From Kineococcus rhizosphaerae (GTDB lineage: Bacteria; Actinomycetota; Actinomycetes; Actinomycetales; Kineococcaceae), in NCBI RefSeq assembly GCF_003002055.1, contig NZ_PVZF01000010.1, positions 124,001-188,000 of the forward strand: a DNA stretch of 64,000 bases. The letters run 5' to 3'. Numbering within the stretch: the first letter of the stretch is position 1; each line of letters opens with the position of its first letter. Made by a program: the position numbers and the translations under genes. The notes under the pieces are model-generated. The model searched no databases. It had not been told where the DNA came from and was given only the letters and a program-made list of their open reading frames with translations. Of this stretch, positions 1 through 8,219 are shown piece by piece.

Positions 1-748
1 CGCCCTCGGGAACCCGCGCTCCGTCCTGCTGCTCGGCGGCACCTCCGACATCGGTCTGGCGATCGTGGAACGGCTCAGCCCCGAACGCCCGCTGCAGGTC
101 ACCCTGGCCGCGCGCCCGGGTGCCCGCCGCGAGGAGGCCGTGGCCCGGCTGCACCGCCGCGGCCACGAGGTCCGCACGGTCGACTTCGAGGCGACCGCGC
201 TCGAGACGCACGCGCAGGTCGTCGAGGAGTGCTTCGACGGCGGCGACGTCGACGTGACCGTCCTGGCCTTCGGCGTCCTCGGCGACAACGAGGTGTCCTG
301 GCAGGACGCCGACGCCGCCGTGCGGGTCGCGACCGTGAACTACACCGCCCCCGTCAACCTGGGCGTGCACCTGGCCGCGAAGCTGAAGCTGCAGGGCCAC
401 GGCGTCCTCGTCGCGCTGTCCAGCGTCGCGGGCGAGCGCGCCCGCCGCTCGAACTTCGTCTACGGCTCCTCCAAGGCCGGCTTCGACGCCTTCTTCACGG
501 GCCTGCGCGAGGCCCTGCGCCCGAGCGGGGTGCGCGTCGTCGTCGTGCGGCCCGGCTTCGTGCACACCAAGATGACCGAAGGGCTCAAGACGGCCCCGCT
601 GTCCGTGTCCGCCGAGCAGGTCGCCGAGGTGGCCGTCGACGCGGTCCGCACCGGCAAGGAGACCGTCTGGGCTCCCGAGCCGATGCGCTGGGTCATGTCG
701 GCCCTGCGTCACGTCCCGGCGCCGGTGTTCCGCAAGCTGTCCCTCTGA
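1..748 (+). CDS. dprE2: Decaprenylphospho-ribose 2-keto reductase DprE2 (5' truncated)
   Basis: Short-chain dehydrogenase predicted to do the NADH-dependent second step of DPR to DPA epimerisation, reducing the 2-keto intermediate made by DprE1 at the cytoplasmic membrane. The open frame runs in from the window edge (reading from base 2) and already shows the Rossmann motif GGTSDIGLAI, so only a few N-terminal residues are missing. The active site is visible as Ser-Ser (ALSSVAGER) followed by YGSSK (Y-x-x-x-K). The length of about 248 residues fits the DprE2 family (about 254). The first start codon inside the window (65) is not the true start. DprE1 would be expected just upstream, outside the window. 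Other arabinan genes downstream (ubiA, PAP2, AftB-like) support this assignment over a generic SDR. Confidence 0.85.
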   Translation, partial: ALGNPRSVLLLGGTSDIGLAIVERLSPERPLQVTLAARPGARREEAVARLHRRGHEVRTVDFEATALETHAQVVEECFDGGDVDVTVLAFGVLGDNEVSWQDADAAVRVATVNYTAPVNLGVHLAAKLKLQGHGVLVALSSVAGERARRSNFVYGSSKAGFDAFFTGLREALRPSGVRVVVVRPGFVHTKMTEGLKTAPLSVSAEQVAEVAVDAVRTGKETVWAPEPMRWVMSALRHVPAPVFRKLSL

Positions 749-756
749 ACGGTCCC

Positions 757-2358
757 GTGCCCCACCGCCTGAACAGCCACCCCCACCGCGAGGTCACCCT
801 GTCGAGCACGCACGCCCGGCCCACCACGGCCGGTGTCCCCGCCGCACGACGGCGCCCGGGCCAGCAGGCCCCGGTGCCGGTGCGCCACCGGGTCGACGTG
901 CTCGCCGGGCTCGCGTCGGTGCTCGCCGCGGCGGTCGTGTTCTCCTGGCGCCTCGGGACCCCGAGCCCCTGGCGCGACGAGGCCGTCACCATCGCGGTGG
1001 CGTCGCGCACGACCGGGCAGATCTGGGCGCTGGTGCAGAAGGTGGACCTGGTCCACGCACCGTTCTACTTCCTGGCCCACCTCCTGTTCGGCACGGACGT
1101 CGACATCGTCGAGGCCCGCTGGATCTCGGTCGTCGCCGCGTCGTTGACCGCCCCCCTCCTGTACGGGCTGGGCCGCCGGGCCGCGGCCCTCGCCGTCGGT
1201 CCCGGGCAGGCCCGGCTGACCGGCGGGGTCGCCGCGGCGCTGTTCGTGTCGATGCCGTTCGTCAGCCGCTACGCCCAGGAGGCCCGGCCCTACGCCCTGG
1301 CCACCCTCGTCGCCACGCTGGGGACGTACCTGCTGGTGCGGGCCTCGGCCGCGCGCCGGCGCTCCACCGGCTGGTGGGTCGGCTACGGCCTGTCGGTGCC
1401 CGTGCTCGTCGCCCTGAACACCGTCGCCGCGCTCGTGCTCGTCGCGCACGCCGGCTGGGCGCTGGCCTGCGGCCGCCGGGTGCGCTGGCGGGCGGCGGTC
1501 GCGGCCGGGACGGGGGTGGTCCTGTCGGTCCCGCTGCTGCTGGCCCAGGACGCCCAGAGCGGGCAGGTCGCCTTCCTGCAGCGCCCCACGCCCGCCGAGC
1601 TCGGCAGCCACGTGCTGTTCGCGCTGGGGTCGTCGTGGACGGCGCTGGCCGTGGCGGCGCTCGCGGTCGCAGTCGCGGTGCGGTGGGCCCGGGCCCGCCG
1701 CCTCGTGCTGCTGGGCCTGCTGTGGGGCGTCCTGCCCTGGCCGCTGCTGTGGACCGTCTCGCAGGTCACGCCGTTCTGGACGACGCGCTACCTCGTGTTC
1801 GTGGCCCCGGGCACGGCCCTGCTGCTGGCGTCGGTGGTCACGGTCGCCGTCCGGCTGCGGGTCGCGGCCGTCGTGGCCGCCGCCCTCGTGGGGGCCCTGG
1901 CCGTGACGGGGGTGCACATGCAGTTCGTGTTCCGCTCCCCCACCATCGGGCACGCGGAGGACCTGCGGGGCACGGCCGAGTACGTCGGCCTGAACGCCCG
2001 CCCCGGGGACGGGCTGCTGTTCCTGCCCGACGGCGAGTACCGCTACCGGGTCCTGACGCAGCTGTACCCCGAGGACTTCGCCCAGCTCGACGACATCGCG
2101 CTGGCCCGGACCGCGACCGAGTCGGCGACCCTCGTCGGGACGACCGTGCAGACCCCGCAGCTGTGGCGGCACATGGCCGGGGTCGGGCGGATCTGGGTCA
2201 TCGGCGGCGTCGGCCCCGTCGTGACCAAGACGGCCGAGGACCGCGAGACGAAGCGGCTGCTGGACCAGGACTACCAGCTCGTCTCCACCGAGGAGAAGCG
2301 CGCGTTCAGCGTGAAGCTGTACGTCCTGAAGGACACGGGGACCCCGGCCGCGGGGTGA
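757..2358 (+). CDS. GT-C (GT39/PMT-like) membrane glycosyltransferase
   Basis: Predicted polytopic membrane transferase using a polyprenyl-phosphate sugar donor on the outer face of the membrane. After a cytoplasmic N terminus, hydrophobic segments alternate with loops; the first external loop carries the acidic pair of GT-C enzymes (PWRDEAVT), followed by a HAPFYFLAH segment similar to the HPPLY motif of GT39 enzymes, and the C-terminal ~150 residues form a soluble extracytoplasmic domain. The same frame stays open back to 229, but that part lies over dprE2 on a different frame and is not coding; GTG at 757, 8 bases after the dprE2 stop, gives 533 residues. Coupling to dprE2 suggests a DPA- or PPM-dependent wall glycan step. 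Substrate cannot be read from the sequence; it is not a clear AftA or Emb protein. Confidence 0.75.
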   Translation: MPHRLNSHPHREVTLSSTHARPTTAGVPAARRRPGQQAPVPVRHRVDVLAGLASVLAAAVVFSWRLGTPSPWRDEAVTIAVASRTTGQIWALVQKVDLVHAPFYFLAHLLFGTDVDIVEARWISVVAASLTAPLLYGLGRRAAALAVGPGQARLTGGVAAALFVSMPFVSRYAQEARPYALATLVATLGTYLLVRASAARRRSTGWWVGYGLSVPVLVALNTVAALVLVAHAGWALACGRRVRWRAAVAAGTGVVLSVPLLLAQDAQSGQVAFLQRPTPAELGSHVLFALGSSWTALAVAALAVAVAVRWARARRLVLLGLLWGVLPWPLLWTVSQVTPFWTTRYLVFVAPGTALLLASVVTVAVRLRVAAVVAAALVGALAVTGVHMQFVFRSPTIGHAEDLRGTAEYVGLNARPGDGLLFLPDGEYRYRVLTQLYPEDFAQLDDIALARTATESATLVGTTVQTPQLWRHMAGVGRIWVIGGVGPVVTKTAEDRETKRLLDQDYQLVSTEEKRAFSVKLYVLKDTGTPAAG

Positions 2359-2461
2359 GGACGGGGGGCGCCCCGGCGAGAGCCGCGTGCGTCCCGCGCA
2401 GAGCCGGTGAAGACGGCGGCGTCCCGGCGCCCCGGGCCCGCCCGCGCACGACCCTGGGGAC

Positions 2462-3352
2462 GTGCCCCGTCCTGCGCGCCGCGCCGTCCTCGCCGCCACG
2501 GCGGGCGCCGTCGTCCTCGCCGGGGCCGGCGCGCTCACCCTCGACGACCCGCTGCGGTCCTCGGTGCGCCGCCGGCTCGGGATCGGCCGGGTCGACGCGA
2601 CCGTCCCGGCCGCCGGGGCGGACGGCCCCCGCTACGCGACGTTCGCCTCGGCGGCCCGCGGCCGGGACGTCACGTGGGGCTGGTCGGCACCGCCCGGGCA
2701 CGAGGCCCGCGGCCTGCCCGTCCTGCTGACCCTGCACGGCCGCGGCGTCGACGCGCGCGCCGCGTTCACCCAGCTCGGGATGCACGAGTTCCTCGCCGCC
2801 CACGTCGCCGCCGGCGGCGCGCCGCTGGCGGTGGTCAGCGTCGACGGGGGCTCGGCGTACTGGCACCCGCGCGCCGCCGGCGACGACCCGCTGACGATGC
2901 TGGGCGGGGAGCTGTGGCCGCGGCTGGCCGCCACGGGCTTCGACCTGTCGCGGTGGGCCGTCGCGGGCTGGTCCATGGGCGGGTTCGGGGCGCTGCTGCT
3001 GACGCGCGAGGCCGTCGCCGGCCGGTTCACCCCCGGCGGCACCCTCGTGGCCGCGGGCGCGGGCAGCCCCGCGCTGTTCGCCTCGGCGGGCGCCACCTCG
3101 CCCGGCTCGTTCGACGACCCCGGCGACTGGCGGCGCTGGGGCGACCTCGTCGCGGGACCGGGCACGGGCGACGTCGCGCTGACGGTCTCGTGCGGGCGCG
3201 ACGACCCGTTCCGGGAGCAGACCGAGCGCTACCGGGCCGCCTGCCGTCCCGCGCCCGCCGGCGGGATCGGCGACGGCGCCCACACCACCGGCTACTGGCG
3301 CAGCCTCGTCCCGGACTGGCTGCGCCTGGCGGCGGCCCGGCTCACGGCCTGA
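2462..3352 (+). CDS. Secreted alpha/beta-hydrolase esterase
   Basis: Predicted exported serine esterase of the esterase-D/antigen-85-like class. The N terminus (PRPARRAVLAATAGAVVLAG) has a twin-arginine-like pair followed by a hydrophobic stretch, so it is exported or membrane anchored. The nucleophile elbow GWSMGG places the catalytic Ser near residue 171, an oxyanion segment (LTLHGRG) lies earlier, and a late His in DGAHTTGYW (about residue 274) fits the catalytic His. GTG at 2462 gives 296 residues. It sits between the GT-C enzyme and an LGFP amidase, so an acyl ester on a wall glycan or lipid is a reasonable substrate guess only. Mycolyl transfer is unlikely to be assignable, because no other mycolate gene is in the window. 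Confidence 0.7.
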   Translation: MPRPARRAVLAATAGAVVLAGAGALTLDDPLRSSVRRRLGIGRVDATVPAAGADGPRYATFASAARGRDVTWGWSAPPGHEARGLPVLLTLHGRGVDARAAFTQLGMHEFLAAHVAAGGAPLAVVSVDGGSAYWHPRAAGDDPLTMLGGELWPRLAATGFDLSRWAVAGWSMGGFGALLLTREAVAGRFTPGGTLVAAGAGSPALFASAGATSPGSFDDPGDWRRWGDLVAGPGTGDVALTVSCGRDDPFREQTERYRAACRPAPAGGIGDGAHTTGYWRSLVPDWLRLAAARLTA

Positions 3353-3449
3353 GCCGGGCCGGGGCGTCCGGGGTCCGGGACGGCGGGTCCGACGTGACCC
3401 GCGTCGCACTCCGCTCACAGGAACGCGCTGATCACCTACGTTCCGGGAC

Positions 3450-4973
3450 GTGCGACCACTTCCGCCCCTGTCCCGGCGCGCCGCCCTGACGGGGAGCGCG
3501 CTGGCGGCGCTCGGCGTCCCGCTCACCGCCGGCGCGGCGCACGCCCTCGGCTCCGGCGGGGTGCGCACCCACGACCTGTCCGGCGCCCGGGACCTGTTGT
3601 CCTCCGGGCGCGCGGTGGCCGTCGGGGTGGACGGCGGCAGCATGCTCGGGGTCGTGTTCGGGGACGGGCCCGTCCCGGCCGCGGTCGCCGTCCGCGTCAC
3701 CCGCGCCGGGTCGGGCCCCGGGGAGTGGACCGACCTGCCGGTCGAGGACGGGGCCACCGACCCCGTCTGGACCGGTGAGCTGGGCCGCGGGGCGCTCGTC
3801 GAGGTGCGGCTGCCGTCGGGGGTCCGGGGGGCGCGGCTGGCCGTCGTGGACCCCGGTCCGGGGCCCGCGCGGGGGCGCGACCTCGCGGCGGGCGCGGACC
3901 GGCCCGCCGTCCGCTCGCGCGCGGACTGGGGCGCCGACGAGTCGCTGCGCCGCGGCGAGCCCGCGGTCGCCGACACGGTCCGGGCCGCGATCGTGCACCA
4001 CACCGCCGACGGCGGCCGCTACACGCGCGCCGAGGTGCCCGCCGTCATCCGCGGCACGTACCGCTACCACACGCAGACCCTCGGCTGGGACGACCTCGGG
4101 TACAACGTGCTGGTGGACCGCTTCGGCGGGATCTGGGAGGGCCGCGCGGGCGGGCTGGACCGGCCCGTCGTCGGGGCCCACGCGGCCGGGGTCAACACCG
4201 GCACGTTCGGTGTCTCGATGATGGGCGACTTCACGGCGGTGGCGCCCACCGACGCGTGCCTGCAGTCCGTGGCGGCCGTCATCGCGTGGAAGTTCTCCCT
4301 GCACGGCGTCGACGCCCGCGGCCGGGCGCAGCTCACGGCCTCCGGAGGCGGCTCGTCCCGCTTCGCCGCCGGGCAGCCGGTGACGATCGACGCGATCAGC
4401 GGGCACCGGGACGTGGGGTTCACGGCCTGCCCCGGCGACGTCGGGTACACGCGGATGGACGACGTCCGCGCCCGCGTCGCCGCGCTCCAGGGCTCCCCGG
4501 GCGGGTCCTCGCCGATCGCCCGCAAGCACGCCACCGTGGCCGCCCTGCTGGGCGCACCGACGAGCGCCGAGGGCGACGCCCTGCGCGGCGGCCGGTTCCG
4601 GCACTACGAGCACGGGTCGATCTACCACCAGCCGGCCCTGGGGACCCACGTCGTCCGGGGCTCGCACACCGGCAAGTACGCCTCGCTCGGCTGGGAGTGG
4701 TCGGCCCTGGGCTTCCCCACGGCCGACACCACGAACCTGCCCGGCGGCGTCGGCAGCTTCACCCACTTCGAGCACGGGTCGATCTACCGCCGCGACGGCC
4801 ACGCCCCCCACGTGGTGCTCGGCGCGATCCGGGGGACGTGGGCCGCGCGGGGCTGGGAGAACTCCCCCCTCGGCTTCCCGGTCTCCGACGAGTACGACGT
4901 CCCCGGCGGGCGGGCCTCGGACTTCGAGGGCGGGCGGTTGCGGTGGGACGCGGCGACGGGGCGGGTGTCCTGA
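3450..4973 (+). CDS. Tat-exported N-acetylmuramoyl-L-alanine amidase with LGFP repeats
   Basis: Predicted peptidoglycan amidase that cleaves the bond between MurNAc and the stem peptide. The N terminus (LSRRAALTGSALAALG) is a twin-arginine signal. After a beta-rich region with a GVDGGSMLGVVF segment comes a PGRP/amidase-2 domain at about residues 155-340, with zinc ligands His183/His184 (VHHTADGG), His319 and Cys327 (GHRDVGFTACPG) all present, so it should be active. About three LGFP repeats (GFPTAD, GFPVSD) fill the C terminus; in corynebacteria such repeats bind the wall arabinogalactan layer. GTG at 3450 is chosen because it starts directly on the signal peptide. The paralogue at 9854 has the same architecture with more repeats. 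Confidence 0.88.
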   Translation: MRPLPPLSRRAALTGSALAALGVPLTAGAAHALGSGGVRTHDLSGARDLLSSGRAVAVGVDGGSMLGVVFGDGPVPAAVAVRVTRAGSGPGEWTDLPVEDGATDPVWTGELGRGALVEVRLPSGVRGARLAVVDPGPGPARGRDLAAGADRPAVRSRADWGADESLRRGEPAVADTVRAAIVHHTADGGRYTRAEVPAVIRGTYRYHTQTLGWDDLGYNVLVDRFGGIWEGRAGGLDRPVVGAHAAGVNTGTFGVSMMGDFTAVAPTDACLQSVAAVIAWKFSLHGVDARGRAQLTASGGGSSRFAAGQPVTIDAISGHRDVGFTACPGDVGYTRMDDVRARVAALQGSPGGSSPIARKHATVAALLGAPTSAEGDALRGGRFRHYEHGSIYHQPALGTHVVRGSHTGKYASLGWEWSALGFPTADTTNLPGGVGSFTHFEHGSIYRRDGHAPHVVLGAIRGTWAARGWENSPLGFPVSDEYDVPGGRASDFEGGRLRWDAATGRVS

Positions 4974-5002
4974 CGGGCTGACCCCCGTGCGGCGGCCGCG
5001 GT

Positions 5003-5091
5003 GTGCGCGGACTCTGCCTCCACCGCCCGACACGCCGACGTGCGCGCCACGGCCACCGGCGTGTCGTGCAGTGGGGGCAGAGTCCGTGCAC
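5003..5091. repeat. Long imperfect inverted repeat between convergent genes
   Basis: Two 35-base arms (5003-5037 and 5057-5091) match with 4 mismatches around a 19-base spacer; they include the segments GGACTCTGCC and GACACGCCG. The element lies between the 3' ends of the amidase and the reductase, so it could act as a bidirectional transcription stop, although there is no T-run. Size and placement resemble the elements at 35147 and 41159 rather than a classical terminator. Confidence 0.8.
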
Positions 5092-5126
5092 GCTCTCGAC
5101 GACGCCCCGGTCCGCGTGCTCCCGCG

Positions 5127-6083
5127 CTACGCCTCGACGGGAGAGGCCGCGACCAGCCCCAGCTCGCGCAGGCTGCGCGCCGTGTCGGTGATGGTCTCGA
5201 CCACCGGCCGCGGTGCGAACCCCAGGTCCCGCTTGGCACGGTCGTTGTGGATCACCAGCGGCGCCGGGTCCTCCCCCGGGGCCTCTGCCAGGTCCACCCC
5301 CAGCACCGCGCCCACCTCGCGGAACGTCATCGTCGGGCCGTCGCCGAGCAGCAGGTACCGGTGACCGGCCGCGGCGGCGGTCCGCGCCGCCGCGACGTGC
5401 GCCGCGGCCACGTCCCGCACGTCGGCGATCCCGAACCGCTGCCGCGGGACGGACGTCAGCGTGCCGTCGAGCATCCCCGTGAAGAACGCCAGCGACGAGC
5501 GCGCCGCGGCGGTCAGGGTCGGCCCGGCGATCCACGTCGGGTTCAGCGCGACGAGCTCCAGGCCCGCGCCCTCGCGCTCGACGAAGTCCCACGCAGCCCG
5601 CTCGGCGACGGCCTTGGACAGCGGGTAGGCCGGCAGGCCCGGGGTCGCGGGGTCCGTCCAGTCGTCCTCGTCGTACTCCCGGACGGGTTTCGGGGAGTAG
5701 CCGACGGCGGCGAAGGACGACGTCAGGACGACCCGGCGGGCCCCCGCGTCCCGGGCGGCGCGCAGCACGCGCAGGGCTCCGTCGCGGGCCGGGACGACGA
5801 CGGCGTCGCGGTCGTCGGTCAGGACCATCGGGGACGCGACGTGGTGCACCTCCTCGATCCCGGCGAGCGCCTCGGGCCAGCCGGCGTCGTCGGTGAGCGA
5901 GGCCTGGACGAACGACAGCCCGCCGTCGTCGACCCCGGCGCGGCGGACGGCGTCGCGCACCTCCTGCGCCCGCTCGAGCGTGCGGACGGTCGTGCGGACC
6001 GCGGTCCCGGCGGCGAGCAGGTCGGCGACGAGGCGGGTCGCGAGGTACCCGGTCCCGCCGGTCACGAGGGTGGTGGTGGTCAT
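5127..6083 (-). CDS. NAD(P)-dependent epimerase/reductase (extended SDR)
   Basis: Extended short-chain dehydrogenase of the dihydroflavonol-reductase/cinnamoyl-reductase type, 318 residues. It begins MTTTTLVTGGTGYLATRLV, with the GxxGxxG nucleotide-binding motif, has SSFAAVGY as the Ser region and YPLSK as the Y-x-x-x-K catalytic pair. A good ribosome site (AGGAGA) precedes ATG at 6083. The start overlaps the end of the MerR gene by 4 bases, so it is translated together with its probable regulator. The likely role is reduction of a carbonyl compound or xenobiotic in response to the MerR ligand; the substrate is unknown. Confidence 0.8.
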   Translation of the reverse strand: MTTTTLVTGGTGYLATRLVADLLAAGTAVRTTVRTLERAQEVRDAVRRAGVDDGGLSFVQASLTDDAGWPEALAGIEEVHHVASPMVLTDDRDAVVVPARDGALRVLRAARDAGARRVVLTSSFAAVGYSPKPVREYDEDDWTDPATPGLPAYPLSKAVAERAAWDFVEREGAGLELVALNPTWIAGPTLTAAARSSLAFFTGMLDGTLTSVPRQRFGIADVRDVAAAHVAAARTAAAAGHRYLLLGDGPTMTFREVGAVLGVDLAEAPGEDPAPLVIHNDRAKRDLGFAPRPVVETITDTARSLRELGLVAASPVEA

Positions 6084-6520
6084 CGGAAGGTCTCCTGGAG
6101 TCGGGGGAGGACGTCGTGCAGCGCGGCCCGGGCGGCCTCCTCGGCCACCGGGTCGCCGTGGTCGCGGGCCTGCCACAAGGTGGCCTTGACCCGCAGGTAG
6201 TCCAGGTGGACGCGCAGGGTCTCGATCTGCTCCTCGACCCGGGCGGCGTGGCGCAGCAGGATGTCGCGCTGCTCGGCGGCCGCGGCCCGGCCCCGGGACC
6301 GGTTGGCCTGGTAGGTCCGCATGTCCTCGATGCCGATGCCCATGGCCCGCAGGCACGCGAGCACCTGCGCGTCGTCGAGGTCGCCGTCGGCGTAGCGGCG
6401 GTGCCCGCTGCGCTCGTCGCGGTGGATCGGCCCGAGCAGGCCGACCTCCTCGTAGTACCGCAGCGTCGGCTCGGGCAGGCCGCTCTGCCGCGACACGTCC
6501 TGGATCGTCCACGTGGTCAC
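6080..6520 (-). CDS. MerR-family transcriptional regulator
   Basis: DNA-binding regulator with an N-terminal winged helix (WTIQDVSRQSGLPEPTLRYYEEVGLLGP, shown here in part as TLRYYEEVGLLGP) and a C-terminal coiled-coil dimerisation helix (residues about 75-130). No Cys cluster is seen, so metal or redox sensing through cysteine is unlikely. The frame is open up to TTG at 6544, but that codon falls inside the palindromic operator (6537-6556), so GTG at 6520 (146 residues) is preferred; GTG 6529 is an alternative. It probably autoregulates the regulator-reductase operon by the usual MerR distortion mechanism. Confidence 0.85.
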   Translation of the reverse strand: MTTWTIQDVSRQSGLPEPTLRYYEEVGLLGPIHRDERSGHRRYADGDLDDAQVLACLRAMGIGIEDMRTYQANRSRGRAAAAEQRDILLRHAARVEEQIETLRVHLDYLRVKATLWQARDHGDPVAEEAARAALHDVLPRLQETFR

Positions 6521-6536
6521 GGGGACCACGAGACCA

Positions 6537-6556
6537 GACCTCAAGCGCTTGAGGTC
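6537..6556. promoter_or_regulatory. MerR-type palindromic operator and promoter
   Basis: Perfect 20-base palindrome (arms GACCTCAAGC/GCTTGAGGTC). On the minus strand a -35-like TTGACC overlaps its edge and a weak -10-like TCTCGT follows after 19 bases. The long 19-base spacer centred on the palindrome is typical of MerR-activated promoters. The predicted start point falls at about 6521, next to GTG 6520, so the transcript would be nearly leaderless. The sequence is similar to SoxR-type boxes (CCTCAAG...CTTGAGG). Confidence 0.75.
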
Positions 6557-6571
6557 AAGTCCTGCCCCGCC

Positions 6572-6676
6572 CCACCCCCGCGATCAAGGACTCCCGCGCC
6601 GCGATCAAGGAGAACGGCGGTGCTGAGCGACGGTTCTCCTTGATCACGGCGCGGGAGTCCTCGATCGCGGGGGTGG
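6572..6676. repeat. Long palindromic repeat, GATCAAGG-type (copy 1)
   Basis: Arms of 44 bases (6572-6615 and 6633-6676) match with 2 mismatches around a 17-base loop. Each arm holds two GATCAAGGA-like blocks. It lies in the divergent space between the MerR gene and the DUF1800 gene. The right arm is closely similar to 26664-26708 inside a glycosyltransferase gene, so this is a dispersed element and not a local hairpin. Confidence 0.85.
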
Positions 6677-6738
6677 AGGGGGGTCGTGCCGTCACCCGTC
6701 CGGCTCAAGCTCCGGGGCGCGGGTGCCGAAGGAGCGCC

Positions 6739-8208
6739 GTGCCCACCTCGCCCGTCGTCTCCCGGGGCAGCCGCCGCGCGGCCCCCACGCCGTTCGCGCA
6801 CGAGTCCGCCGCCGCCCAGCTCCACCTGCTGCGCCGCGCCACCTGGGGCCCGACCCCCGCGGCGCTGGCCGAGGTCGCCCGCCTGGGCACCGCGGCCTGG
6901 ATCGACCGCCAGCTGAACCCCGGCACCGTCGACGACGGCGCCGTGGACGCCTTCGCGGGCCGGATGCCCTTCTACTGGCGCAGCGCGGCCGACCTCATCA
7001 GCGGCGGGTACGCGGCCACCGGGTGGAACGCGATGCTGGCGACGGGCCGCCTCACGCTGGCCCGGCAGATCTGGAGCGAGCGGCAGCTGTTCGAGGTCGT
7101 CGTCGACGTCTTCAACAACGTCCTGAACGTCACCAACCCCAGCTCGGAGGTCTGGGGCTGCCGCCAGGACTACGACCGCAACGTCGTCCGCCGGCACGCG
7201 TTCGGCGGCTTCGGGGACATGCTGGTGGCCTCCGCGCGGCACCAGGCGATGCTGATCTACCTGGACAACGCCAGCTCCACCGCCCAGCACCCGAACGAGA
7301 ACTACGGCCGCGAGCTGATGGAGCTGCACACCCTGGGCGTCGAGGCAGGGTACTCCGAGGAGGACGTCAAGAACTCCGCGCGGCTGCTGACGGGGCTGAC
7401 GATCGACGCCCGCGGCAACGCCGTCTTCGACGCGAACCGTCACGACGGCGGCGGCCGGACGATCTTCGGCTTCGTCGTGCCGCCGCACGCGCCGGCCGAC
7501 GGCGGCGGCTGGATCGACGCCTACCTGCGCTGGCTGGCGGTCCACCCGCTGACGGCCCGCCGCATCAGCCTGAAGCTCGCGACGCGGTTCGTCTCCGACA
7601 CCCCGCCGGCGACGCTGCTGGACGCGATGACCCGCACCTGGCTGCAGACCGGCGGGCAGATCGTCCCGGTGCTGCGCGCGCTGTTCGACTCCGCCGAGTT
7701 CTGGGCGTCGGCGGGCCAGAAGGTCCGCACGCCGCAGGAGGACTACGTGGCGACGCTGCGCACCCTCGGCACGCGGATGGAGACCAGCGGCGTGGAGGGG
7801 ATCACGAAGATCTTCTGGCACGTCCTGGACCAGGGTCACGCCCCGATGGGGTGGGCCGCCCCCAACGGCTACCCGGACGTCGCCGCGGCGTGGACGTCGC
7901 CCAGCGGGACGCTGAACCGCTGGAACCGGCACATGGACTTCGCGGCCGGCTGGTACCCGCCGGAGCTGCAGTTCACCCCCGCGCTGCAGCTGCTGCCCTC
8001 GATCCCCTCGACGTGGGGGGCGCTCGTCGACGCCCTCGGGGTGCGGATCACGGGGCAGAAGCCGACCGCCGACGAGAAGGCGGGGCTGCTGCTGTACGCG
8101 GGCCGCTCGGAGGGGCAGGCGTGCTCGGCGAACGACCCGTGGATCCGCAACAACCTGCAGTACCTCGTCGCGCTGACGCTCGACTCCCCGACCTTCACGA
8201 TCCGCTGA
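6739..8208 (+). CDS. DUF1800 family protein
   Basis: Member of the DUF1800 family, a conserved but biochemically undefined group nearly always encoded beside a DUF1501 protein. Family traits seen: an early HLLRRATWGPT segment, long helical regions, HPNENYGRELMELHTLG in the middle (shown in part: ENYGRELMELHTLG), the DGGGRTIFG region and a C-terminal NRWNRHMDFAAGW segment. GTG at 6739 is chosen for the GAAGGAG ribosome site 5 bases upstream (489 residues); the open frame up to 6640 lies in the palindromic element. No clear signal peptide remains with this start, but SRGSRRAAPTPFA could be a weak one. It probably acts with the next gene, 11 bases downstream. Confidence 0.85.
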   Translation: MPTSPVVSRGSRRAAPTPFAHESAAAQLHLLRRATWGPTPAALAEVARLGTAAWIDRQLNPGTVDDGAVDAFAGRMPFYWRSAADLISGGYAATGWNAMLATGRLTLARQIWSERQLFEVVVDVFNNVLNVTNPSSEVWGCRQDYDRNVVRRHAFGGFGDMLVASARHQAMLIYLDNASSTAQHPNENYGRELMELHTLGVEAGYSEEDVKNSARLLTGLTIDARGNAVFDANRHDGGGRTIFGFVVPPHAPADGGGWIDAYLRWLAVHPLTARRISLKLATRFVSDTPPATLLDAMTRTWLQTGGQIVPVLRALFDSAEFWASAGQKVRTPQEDYVATLRTLGTRMETSGVEGITKIFWHVLDQGHAPMGWAAPNGYPDVAAAWTSPSGTLNRWNRHMDFAAGWYPPELQFTPALQLLPSIPSTWGALVDALGVRITGQKPTADEKAGLLLYAGRSEGQACSANDPWIRNNLQYLVALTLDSPTFTIR

Positions 8209-8219
8209 GAGGACCCGCC

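Noticed and set aside
229-756. N-terminal extension of the GT-C frame into dprE2
   Set aside because: It would overlap dprE2 in another frame and gives an Arg-rich translation; GTG 757 begins the real protein.
709-2538. 609-codon minus-strand open frame across the GT-C gene
   Set aside because: Low-complexity Arg/Gly/Pro translation, typical antisense shadow in GC-rich DNA.
2462-3352. Antigen-85-type mycolyltransferase
   Set aside because: General esterase motif only; no mycolate synthesis genes in the window and no family-specific signature.
6640-6738. Upstream extension of the DUF1800 gene starting at TTG 6640
   Set aside because: The start lies inside the palindromic repeat; GTG 6739 has a good ribosome site.
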